DNA of 64,000 nt from NCBI GenBank assembly GCA_015847255.1, contig JADLZK010007806.1:1-64000 (forward strand), written 5' to 3'. The notes under the pieces are model-generated. The model searched no databases. It was not told where the DNA came from and saw only the letters and a program-made list of their open reading frames with translations. Below are positions 11,118 through 20,164 of this stretch, piece by piece. A program made the translations under genes and the position numbers. Position 1 is the stretch's first letter. Each line of letters begins with the position of its first letter. This DNA comes from Hyparrhenia diplandra (Eukaryota > Streptophyta > Magnoliopsida > Poales > Poaceae).

Positions 11118-12459
11118 ATGGCTTCCGAGATGAAGGAGTTCACTGAAGGCGCTCCTCGACGACAACTCGCGGATCGCCCGGCGCCGACGACATCGAGACT
11201 CGCCTATGCCGGATGGAGTACGTCTACATCACGCCGAGGACCCTTGCACGCACGACCACCACGCCGGAGGACAGCCCGGGCGGCCGCCGCCGCCGCCGGG
11301 CATAGGGCCGGCCGCCCGCCCGGCCGCCGCCCCTCCCCGCCGCGGGATTCCGCCGACGGCCCGACCCGCTATCCTCCTCCGAGGAAGATGATGGCGTTGC
11401 TAATAACGCTCCGGCCGCCATTGACGCCACCTCAACGACACCGCAAGACCGGCCGCCCGCTCTCCCCACCGACACCGCAACCATGCAGATGCCCCGACAG
11501 AGATGGTGCCAACCGCGCACCCCGCCCCTACCCCCAGCACCACCCGCGGCGACACCGACCGCGCCACCGCGGCGCCCAGCCCATGGTGCCACCCCCCGGC
11601 ATCACATCCCCTCGCTACGCCACGCCGGTCTCCGCAAGTCCAGAGTACGACGGCACCGATGACCCCGACCTCTGGCTTCGCAAGCTAGAACTCTTCTTCC
11701 AGCTTAACTTGGAAATCGCCCCACGACCACGTGAGTTACGTTGCTTTCCACCTTGTGGGTATTGCTGCAGTCTGGTTCATGGATCTGTCCAAGACGAACT
11801 CTCTGATCGAGTGGGATGAGTTCACTCACCGCCTACGCCATCACTTCGGACCACCCGCCTACCTCGACACTTCGGGGGCGTACACGCCGCCTTCCCAGGG
11901 AGGCAAGCTAAACGACTACATCGACGCCTTCGAGAACTATGCACTACGCATGGAACTCGAGGGACAGTGCCACCGTGTCAGCCTCTTCGTGGGAGGCCTA
12001 CAGGAGACGCTTCACAACACGCTCGAATGGTTCGAGCCTCATTCGTTGGAGGAGGCCACCGACCTTGCCCGCCGCTATAACGACGATGAGCCGGACGACG
12101 CCAACAAGGACGCTGGCACTGGCGCCGCAACGGTCGACCGCCGCGCCCATCTAGGTGGCCTCGACGGTGACATAGCGGCTGCCCTGTGTGACCGCATGCC
12201 AGACAAAGAACGCCTTGCCGCTGCCATGGACGACATCGAGGGGCCGACAAAGAAGCGACGCGGATCACCGAAGCTGCAATTGGGCACAACTACCAACAAG
12301 GAGCTCGGGATCATCTCCAACGCCATCAAGCTGGGATCAACTGTGCCAGAGTGGAGTCTCCGCTATGGCATCGTAAGGTACTTCCACCGCTACTACATCC
12401 CCGCTGCTTCGAGCTTCTCCAGACTTCCCGCTGGGGGAGAACGCTCACGCACGGCGTAG
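11118..12459 (+). pseudogene. gag polyprotein of gag-only element, frameshifted
   Basis: The likely start is ATG at 11,118 (MASEMKEFTEG), 14 bp after the primer-binding-like site. A long Pro/Arg-rich N-terminal stretch leads to YDGTDDPDLWLRKLELFF (to about 11,710), the start of a Retrotrans_gag domain. A frameshift near 11,710-11,735 moves the rest into another frame: HLVGIAAVWFMDL, then WDEFTHRLRHHFGPP, then a leucine-rich helix region and DLARRYNDD, ending at a stop at 12,459. No zinc knuckle is visible. The product would be the structural protein packaging the element's RNA in the cytoplasm. Confidence 0.8.
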
Positions 12460-13090
12460 CAAAGGCTTCCACCTCCCACCGTCCCTCGGGAGGATCAGCG
12501 CTCCCAAGAAGCGCCCTTCTTCTCCGTGCACGCCCGACGAGCGGATCGAGGGTGCCACCATCCTCCCCTTCGACAACAACGGCGACGTCTTCTTCCGCAT
12601 CAACAACATCACGGTTGGCACCCCGTGGACAAAGGAGAGGCAGCTGGGACCCCCCGTCAGCACGCCCAGCGACCTCCACGGCTGCCTCCTCGACTTCACC
12701 TCGCCGCCACCCACGCCACTTCGACACGCCCACCGCAGGCAACTCCATGCAAAGGTGACAGTGCTTGGCGACTTACACTCACACGCCTCCACCCCTCGAC
12801 TCGCAGATGCTTGAGCCGTCGGGCACCCTCGTGCCTCCGTCATGCGCGCCGTGCATGGGCGGATCGCCCTTTCGTGCAGCCCCGCTGAGCTTCAAGTTCA
12901 GCATCTACTTCGGCGATTTCCACTCGATTTCTCCTTCTCCGACAAGGACTCCAGCATCTGCAACGACGACAACGACAAGTGCGCCCTCTCGCCCTCTACT
13001 CGGGCCTGGAATTGTCACTTCCCCGATCGACGTGCCTTTTCGCCACCACCGGTGGGTTGGGTGGCACGTGGACGCGCCGCCTCGTCGAAC
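12460..13090 (+). other. unassigned coding-like filler between gag and 3' LTR
   Basis: A plus-strand reading frame of about 85 codons upstream of a stop near 12,812 reads PDERIEGATILPFDNNGDVF and then RINNITVGTPW. It is not pol and not recognised. Such filler in pol-less elements is often a captured host sequence; that is an inference. The following 280 bp is G/C-rich without a convincing product. Confidence 0.4.
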
Positions 13091-13101
13091 GGGTGGGGAA
13101 A
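13091..13101 (+). other. polypurine tract of gag-only element
   Basis: GGGTGGGGAAA lies directly before the 3' LTR, in the position required for plus-strand DNA priming. Confidence 0.75.
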
Positions 13102-13688
13102 TGTCATGATCCAGAATTGGGCCAGCCCGAGAGTGGCTAATTGGGCCAAACGCCGCCGCCGCCCGGCCCAGAGGGAGGGCGCGCAGGGGGGGGAGGCCGG
13201 CCCCGCCGCCGCTTCCCCTCTCCCGCACGACTCCGAGTTTGCTTCGCTTTCAAGTTAGGATTATCTTAGGTAATTTTTGGTGTGCAAGGGGTTATCTCAT
13301 CTATAAGGGAGACCCTTATTAGGAAATAATAAAATAGGAATTGCTTGTAAAAAGGTATTCCAGCCATATAAGGAAACCTTATAGAGATTGCTTAGATTAC
13401 AAGTCCCACTAGTCGGGCTATATAAGCAAGAGGCATGTAATCTCTAGGGGAACAAGCAAGCAATAAAGAAAATTATCCCAACTCTCCCCGCCTCCTCCCC
13501 TAGCGCCGCCCCCCCCGCCCTCACGCCGCCGCCACACAAGACCGCACCGCGCGCCCCCGCCCCACCGCCGCCGCTTTTCCAGCGGGGGCAAGGCTACCGC
13601 CGCCGCCCCTCAAGGCCGCCATCACCATCCTCACCCCGATCTTCCCCAATTCGAGTGTCAATTTAGCCCAATCTAGCCGGAACCGACA
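13102..13688 (+). repeat. 3' LTR of gag-only element
   Basis: It begins TGTCATGATCC and ends CCGACA, with TATATAAG near 13,420. It is followed by the target duplication CCGGT at 13,689-13,693. Confidence 0.92.
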
Positions 13689-13817
13689 CCGGTGTCTCCG
13701 AATCCCATCCCATACCAAATGACAAAATAAGTTTTGTGTTTTTGTTGACCCTTGCCATTTTTTTTTTTACCCAATAATGGCTTCCAATCTTCCCATCATG
13801 CAACGCCTTATATCATC

Positions 13818-14809
13818 TTTTGACACAAATCGGTGACCGCTCCAATACACCAGCGGGTCTAAGACGCCCCAAGAGGTTGCGCACAACCTGAAAAACAGCA
13901 AGAACCGCAGTGTAACCGGCCAAAACGAGATCGATCAGGCCGATGTAGAACTCGGTTTTGCGTAAAACGGCCTCGGAACGCCCTCTGGAAAGATCCGTCA
14001 GGAGGACGCACGTGAGGGTTCTCCTAGGACCAGCAAGGCCGCCTAGGATGCCCGCAAAATTCGTGGAGAAAGTCGCCGGACAACAAGGTAGAGGAGTTGA
14101 GAAGAGAGAAAATAAGGGCAAATGAGAGTTTTTGGGTATTTTGATTGATTGGATGTAGATAGGATCAAATCGGCCGTGAACCTCTCATTATATAGAGGGG
14201 TAGTCTTATCTCCTTAGGAAATGTCTTAGATGCGTTTCCAATCATCGAACCCTTCCAAAAACCAATTAGAAACAAAATTAGTTCAGTATCAGGTACAGCC
14301 GGCTAAGCCAGCTGGGCCGCCCGGCTTAGCCGGTTTGCGGGCCGTCCAGTGCCTCAGCGTTGTTTAAGTGGAAATCGGCTTATAGCCAACTTGAGACCCG
14401 GCTAAGCCGGTTCATGCACACCAGCCATCCTAGCATGCGGCTAGGCCGAGTGGGAGGAGGGAGCCAGCTGTCAAGCCAGCTAAGGGCACTCACAGTGCAG
14501 ACTCTACCGTAGAGTCTAAGCTTATTTATTACCTTCAAATTTATTGCATTTTGATGATGTGGCGCTGATTTGGCAAAGTGTATTTATGGGAAAAAAACTA
14601 AGACTCCTAGTCTTATTTAGACTCAAGTCCACAATACCCAAGGTAATAAATAGTCTTAGACTCTATGATAGAGTCTCAGATTGTGAGTGGCCTAAGCCGC
14701 CTGGATTTGTTGATCTTTTGATGACGTCACTTGACCTCCAGCATATATATGACCTTCCCCACATCCTCAATCTTCCAAAAATACTCCTGGCAAATTTTGG
14801 ATGTCAACA
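13818..14809 (-). mobile_element. LTR (minus strand), relative of the solo LTR at 19,175
   Basis: Reverse-complementing this region gives a sequence colinear with 19,175-20,011. Shared are the start TGTTGACATCCAAAA, GATTGGAAACG, the TATATAATGAGAGGTT box region, the AATTT(T)GC(C)GG segment and GGTTGTGCGCAACCTC. The left terminus is mutated (TTTTGACAC). Flanks 13,813-13,817 (TCATC) and 14,810-14,814 (CAATT) do not match, so this is not a clean solo LTR: it was rearranged or its partner lost. Its right end abuts PLR exon 2. Confidence 0.8.
14484..14692. mobile_element. Tourist-like MITE inside the LTR
   Basis: A 209-bp element has inverted ends GGGCACTCACAGTG and, reverse-complemented, GGCCACTCACAATC, continuing through AGACTCTA and AGAGTCTAAG on both arms. 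It is flanked by TAA (14,481-14,483 and 14,693-14,695), the 3-bp duplication of PIF/Harbinger-type MITEs. It inserted after the LTR, since the LTR homology resumes on each side. Confidence 0.85.
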
Positions 14810-14810
14810 C

Positions 14811-16100
14811 AATTAGAATTCGGCGTTGATCCATCCAAGATGGGGCATGCTCTTGAACCAGGAAGGGTTTCGTTTGATGAAAAGATGGACCTACGACGGG
14901 CAATAAAAAAGAGGCCAACATTCCACACGCCTATATTTCTGCCAATCTCTTTGCTGGTTATTTTTGCCCATACTTATGTCAAATGGGCACACCTTTGCCA
15001 CCCAAAGAGAAAGTTCGTGTATATGGAGACGGCAATGTCAAAGGTAAAACATTGTACGGTACTTGTTCCTCGATCTCCTCCGTACTTTGTTGCTTTTGTA
15101 GTTATTAGTCTTGACATCAAGACCCATTTTCACTAATGTTTCTTTAATTCCTCACAAATAATTAGCTTTCATTATATAACAGGGCATGTTTGCATGTTTC
15201 CAGTAAATTACTTGAGATATAACTTTACGATATATACTATGTACACATGATTTTACCATTTTATCTGAATGTAAGCCAATATTGAGCATGCCCCTTGTAA
15301 AGCTAGAAGTGATAACATGGTTGTAACTACATAGTAACAAGATATATATGTTCCATGCAGCTATATTTTGTGATGAAGACGATGTTGCAACATATATACA
15401 ATCTAATCTGCTGATGATCCTCGCACATTGAACAAGACAGTACATCTAAGACCACAAGACAACATCCTGACCCACAATGATGTGATCGTGAAATGGGAAA
15501 AGCTTTCTGGAAATGTTTTGGAGAAAATCCACATTCCCACAGTTGAATTCCTGGCATCAATGAAAGGTAAATACAGAAGTTATATGTCTGAGGGAAATGC
15601 AAGGATTGTTTTAAAAAAATCCTATGCACATGATTTAGATTATTTCTTTGTGTAATTATTAGTTACACCTATGATTAGTAGAGTGATCAGACCAGTTATC
15701 GTTTAGTGTGAACAGATGTGATTTCCGCTGAAACCAGCACACATGAATACATCATAGATCCAAACATGGTATCATCCTACTTCAAGATTGAATACTGATG
15801 CACGTAGTCTACTATATTACTAGTAAAAAAAAAAACATTGTCGGTACTATATTTCCAAAAAAATTAGTGTTCAAGAAAATTGTCATTACATATATCCCTA
15901 TTGAACCTAAATTATGCTTTTTTCGTGGATATGCAGGTACCGACTTTGCCAATCAAGTCGGAGTGGGACATTATTACCACTTTTTCTATGAACGTTGCTT
16001 GACAAATTTTTAAATCGGTGAGGACGGAGCGGAGGCTACTCTGTTGTACCCAGAGGTCCAGTATACCCGCATGGAGGAGTACGTCAAAAGATATCTGTAA
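14811..16100 (+). pseudogene. PLR-like pseudogene, copy 1 (5' truncated)
   Basis: Exon equivalents: 14,811-15,043 (EFGVDPSKMGHALEPG, with the FDEKMDLRRAI catalytic-Lys segment), 15,361-15,566 (CDEDDVATY, KWEKLSGNVLEKIHIP) and 15,937-16,100 (TDFANQVGVGHYYHFFYE to stop). All introns keep GT and AG. Exon 1 with the NADPH-binding motif is absent; an LTR ends directly at the break. Lesions compared with copy 2 are about +2 bp in exon 2 near the poly-A at 14,905, +2 bp in exon 3 (ACATATATACA near 15,392) with a stop codon in place of Lys just after it, and a TAA at 16,011-16,013 replacing Glu in the last exon. Clearly non-functional. Confidence 0.9.
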
Positions 16101-16212
16101 CTGCAAAAGTAAATTTATTGTTGGCTTGTCCTGAGTGAATCAGTTACTGTATGTGCCAATTTCGGGGTATTGTTGCTCTGTTGTATTACCCAGATTAGGT
16201 TCTTCATGTTTT

Positions 16213-16221
16213 AAATATAAG
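16213..16221. repeat. 9-bp target duplication TAAATATAA (left)
   Basis: TAAATATAA is present at 16,213-16,221 and again at 17,592-17,600, exactly abutting the terminal inverted repeats, the size expected for Mutator-like elements. Confidence 0.92.
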
Positions 16222-17591
16222 AGTAAAGTGCACTGGCGGTTCCTAAACTTGCACTGCTGTGCCATCCCGGTCCCTAAATTTGTAAATCGGTCGTTTGGGT
16301 GCCTAATCTATCCGGTTGCCTCGTTTTGGTCCGATCCACAGCCTAGGTGCTCTGTAATCTTGCAAAAAGGACCCTGTGAGCAGGCCAGTGCGATTACAAG
16401 GGCCTAGGCTCCGTCGAGACTGAATCAGGAGCTCGCGTCGCGACTCGTCTCCACATCCACCGTAGCCTCTGTCGCCGCCCCCGACACCGAGCATCACCAA
16501 CTCCCCGCGGTACGCTAGCGCCACCGAGCCCTCCGGCGCCGCCCCGGGCGGCGGCGCGGGAGTGGCCCCGGCGATGGTGCGGTGGCCTCAGGCGGCGGCA
16601 CCCTCATCCTCGTGGATGCGCGTCGCGCACCTGGCGAGCTAAGGCCCCTGCAGCAGCTTCGGCACCTCGTCCCTGTGATGGACTGAATCAGGTTGATTCA
16701 GGGAATCAGGCTGACAGATAGAGGAGCAAACAGTGCAGCGAGGCAATGGACATAGGAGCTCCAGTTCAAATGATTTAGGAGAACAGGCACATGCAGATTG
16801 ATTCCGAACAAATTGTAATGGCGATGAAATTCATCATCTTTGTATTTGTGGCATTGTTCTCAATGCTTATGCTGTATAGAATTGTAATGGCTATTTGCCC
16901 ATTTGCCCACTCTGCTGTGAAAAAATGTACACCGGTCGGGTCCGATATTTTTAATTTTTCATGCAAAATTTTAGAAGTCCATATAGCAAAATCCATATTG
17001 TGCTCGAACTAATTTCATAATCAATTGATAATATGTTTTATTAATGTTTTGTGTTAAACTCGCATGTTGATTGACTCCACCAGTGCAGATTGTGCTCGAA
17101 CATCATCATCCATGTTGTCTCCAACATCAACAGTCAATTTCTTGTTCAGATATAGCTATGTCCTTCCTTGGCGTAGATGTGGATGCCTTCATTTTCTTTG
17201 CTGCTTCTGCTTTGCCAGCCTCGATGGAGTGGTCCACCACCGTATCCTCTCCTGTGCAGCCACCGCACGGTGGATCGTGCAAGGCCGCCGTGGTCGCCAT
17301 CGTAGTCTCCGCTTCAGCTCCAGTCGATCGCGCAATGCCGTCGCGGCCGCCCTCGTCGACTGCGGCGACCGAGAAAGGAAGTCGGGCTAGCGACGGGAGC
17401 GGCCCCAGGCCCTTCTAATGTTCCTTGGCTATGCACGGGGTGTTTCTTACAAAATTACTGTACACCTGAGCTGCCGATTGGACCAAAACGAGGCAACAGG
17501 ATAGATTAGGCACCCAAACAACCGATTTACAACTTTAGGGACCGGGATGACATAGCAGTGCAAGTTTAGGGACCGCCTCTACACTTTACTC
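16222..17591. mobile_element. Mutator-like (Pack-MULE-like) element
   Basis: Long terminal inverted repeats of about 120 bp begin GAGTAAAGTG and include CGGTCCCTAAA, TTTGGGTGCCTAATCTATC and GGTTGCCTCGTTTTGGTCC; the right end is the reverse complement. A perfect 9-bp target duplication flanks it. The 1.37-kb element contains no transposase. Its interior is a G/C-rich block (about 16,400-16,680) and a second G/C-rich block (about 17,150-17,410) separated by A/T-rich DNA, unlike the TIRs. That pattern fits captured gene fragments (Pack-MULE), but no parent gene is recognised. It sits in the 3' UTR or flank of PLR copy 1. Confidence 0.9.
17064..17418 (+). other. G/C-rich, possibly captured segment in the MULE
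   Basis: Two overlapping plus-strand frames (17,064-17,390 and 17,071-17,418) are open across this block, with G/C content far above the flanks. Neither product is recognised; both could be shadows of a captured exon on either strand. Confidence 0.3.
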
Positions 17592-17600
17592 TAAATATAA

Positions 17601-17730
17601 TAATCGGCAGCTCTTCAGCCGGCTTGGTTTAGAAAAAATATTGGCTTGACTTAACATATTAGAATCCTTCAACATTGTATGCTAGAAATATGTGATATTT
17701 CTAATGCCATAGGATCCAATTAGAGCTCCC
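17601..17730 (+). other. 3' flank of PLR copy 1, duplicated at copy 2
   Basis: Text including ATCGGCAGC, ATATTGGCTTGACTT, TATTAGAATCC and TTTCTAATG parallels 26,038-26,150 after copy 2. The duplication therefore includes at least about 130 bp of 3' flank, and the MULE inserted into one copy afterwards. Confidence 0.7.
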
Positions 17731-18300
17731 ATTTCAATAGTACAACCATCTATCATAAATCCGATCACACACTCTATTGCGTCTTGACTGGCGAAATAAA
17801 CTACCATAGCTTATACCTTTCCATAGCTTATGCCTTTGCCTTGAGCCCTTGGGTTTTGTTTTCCTCATTTTTGTTTTCCATGTTGAGAACTCGATCATTA
17901 TTTGGTCACCACCACGATACATGTGTGCCATCCTTGCTCATCTGTGATGTGGACCTAACCATTTTTAAGTCACAACACCCCATTTGTTCTCTCAATTATC
18001 AAACCAAACATATATAAGGCTAGTTAATGATGAAAATGGCACAAATTTACATACTGGAATCACCGCCAACGGCCTCAAAAACACATTTTTATCAATACCA
18101 AATTCCACTAGTATTTGAGGAATTTTTATGTAGAACTTATCAACACATGAGAAATCTGAGCATGTGGGCCCACCATAGGGGGGAGGCGGTCGACCGACCT
18201 ACCTTATGAGGCCAACAACCCCTCCATGCTGGCATGATCTATGTCAAAGGCTCTAAAGAAATCTAACACCATTAAATCTTGTGTTTCTTCTCGATAGATC
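17731..18300. other. A/T-rich intergenic DNA
   Basis: No gene, repeat or element end is recognised here. Short ORFs on both strands look random. Confidence 0.4.
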
Positions 18301-18311
18301 ACATTCACTTC

Positions 18312-18660
18312 ATGTTGGCATTTCTTAGTGCAATCAATAGAAATAGGTTTAAAACCCATCTCTAATAACGACGCTAGAAATGCGTGTTGACATTTCTAAG
18401 CGCAACCACCAAATTGATGATTACACTAGAAACATCAACACCGTCGTCCCACAACATCATTACGAGGATTAAGATCCCGATAGTGACCCTGTTGGATGGT
18501 GGTTGATAGATCTTGCCATAGTAGATATTTATCCGCAAGCGTATGGATCTACCATTGTAGCATTTCACCCAGAAGTATTATCAGGGTATCGTTATTTATA
18601 TTTTTCCCCAAGAAAGACATGTATGTAAGAAACTAGTATAGCATAAAGGGGTAAATATAT
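18312..18660 (+). mobile_element. LTR-start fragment(s) of the Athila-like family
   Basis: CCGCAAGCGTATGGATCT followed by TTGTAGCATTTCACCCAGAA and CAGGGTATCGTTATT, at about 18,530-18,600, matches the first 100 bp of the LTR at 33,200. Two earlier words, TGTTGGCATTTCTTAGTGC (18,313) and TGTTGACATTTCTAAGCGC (about 18,383), each look like the LTR's first bases, so two fragmentary termini are present. Confidence 0.6.
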
Positions 18661-19174
18661 GATTTGTAGATGGCCCGATTAACCATGGCAGACGCTTTTT
18701 TAATTTTCCGTGACGGGATTATTCGATATGTAGATATGAGTGTCCTATCAACTTCAAATCCTATAGGGTTTACTTTTCTTTGGAAGCAATGTTGGAAAAA
18801 AAAACATGAAACAAAACAATCAGGTTAGGACTCATGTTCAGTTTGCTCCCAAATTCCTTCAGAATGGTCCAGCCAATCCATAGGAATTTATAAGGAATTA
18901 ATGGAAATATTCCTTTGTTTTAATAAAGGGTGTCATATGAATTTTACTTTAGGATTTTGATCCTTCAAAATTTCTGTACTTTTCGCGGGTTGATTCCAAG
19001 TGAAAAAAAATATAGGTAGGGATTGTCCTCAACTATAGCGCGGGGTCCAGCGAAATCACACCATGTGGACATTTTGTAACTTGTGATCCGAGTCATTCCG
19101 GAGCCGTAGCGCAGCATGGGACACAAAGTCATTCGTGGACTGGACGACCGCAGCAGCCGGTGCTACATCCCATC
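18661..19174. other. intergenic DNA upstream of the PLR copy 2 promoter region
   Basis: No gene is seen. Sequence around 18,840-18,990 (AATTCCTTCAGAATGG, GGAATTTATAAGGAATT, AGGATTTTGATCC) has the look of a small MITE-type repeat, but ends could not be matched. Confidence 0.3.
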
Positions 19175-20011
19175 TGTTGACATCCAAAAATGTCCGATGG
19201 TATTGTTGGTAACATGAATATGATAGGAAAGCCATGGACACGCTGGAAGGTAGACAACATGGTCCTAATTCGCTAAACCGACGGCCTAGCCCCCTGAAAT
19301 CGGGTTTAGCCTTCTAACGGTTGGCTAAGACGATTTGGTCAAGTTTCTCAAAATCAATAATGGACTTCACCATTGCATTCCTCTCGTCGCGCTGATCGAA
19401 AAACATATATGGTTTGCCTCGTTTGAAGTCCGGATAAATTAATTATGAATTTTGGGAGAATTATCAACTAGACCCTAGACATGTCTCGGGTGTCCAGAAA
19501 TTTTTGTCTCTACTTTCCAGGGAGTTGGAAAACTATGATTCCGAACCGATTTAATTCCTAATCGGTTTTTGGGCAAGTTTAATGATTGGAAACGTATCTA
19601 AGACGGTTTCCTAAGGGGATAAGACCACCCCCTCTATATAATAAGAGGTTAATGACCGATTTGATCCCATCTACAACAAATCGTCAAACACAACATATCT
19701 CTCTACTTTTTATCTCTTCCAAACCCTAACCCTGCTGTTCGACGACGTTCTCGACGAATTTCGCCGGCGTTCTAGGTGGCCTCGCCGACCCTAGAAGACC
19801 CTTCGCGTGCGCCCTCCTAACGGATCCTTCCGGAGGTCGTTCCGAAGCTCTCGCGGCGGAGATCACGCTCTATATCGCCCCTACCGAACCCTAGATCGGT
19901 TTGGGTGATCACGTGGTGAGTCTTGCTGCATTTTTACAGGTTGTGTGCAACCTCTCGGGCGTCTAAGGCCCTCCTAGTGTGTTGGTGCGAAGCCCTAGCT
20001 TTGTGTCAACA
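19175..20011 (+). mobile_element. solo LTR with perfect TSD, 153 bp upstream of PLR copy 2
   Basis: An 837-bp LTR starts TGTTGACATCC and ends TGTGTCAACA, flanked by CCATC at 19,170-19,174 and 20,012-20,016. A TATA box (CTCTATATAATAAG, about 19,631-19,644) points toward the gene. No internal sequence or second LTR is present, so it formed by LTR-LTR recombination. Confidence 0.93.
19631..19644 (+). promoter_or_regulatory. LTR TATA box facing the PLR gene
   Basis: CTCTATATAATAAG lies inside the solo LTR, about 520 bp upstream of the ATG at 20,165 and on the same strand. It could start transcripts reading into the gene. No functional evidence is available from sequence. Confidence 0.5.
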
Positions 20012-20164
20012 CCATCTAAATATGTTTTGAGATATTTCGAGAAAAAGACCCATGCTACACCCCATCTAAACCTCTGTTTCCCTGCAATAAGAGCGCCCCT
20101 AAAGTAGGTGGCATTGAAGTCCTGCGCCTCCGGTTCCAATCAATCAGTCGTCCTCTACTGAACC

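Larger units (their letters stand above)
10526..13688 (+). mobile_element. short gag-only Ty3/gypsy retrotransposon, complete
   Basis: Two direct LTRs (10,526-11,084 and 13,102-13,688) begin TGTCATGATCC and end GACA. They enclose 2.0 kb with a primer-binding-like site, a gag-like reading frame and a purine-rich tract, and are flanked by perfect CCGGT duplications. No protease, RT, RNase H or integrase is present, so the element must have moved with enzymes supplied by a relative. The gag resembles those of grass chromoviruses (Tekay/Reina group). LTRs differ by scattered substitutions and indels, so insertion is not very recent. Confidence 0.92.

Noticed and set aside
13813..14814. Target duplication around the minus-strand LTR
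   Set aside because: TCATC and CAATT do not match, so it was not called a clean solo LTR.
16303..16524. 73-codon minus-strand ORF in the MULE
   Set aside because: It runs into the TIR and has no recognisable domain.
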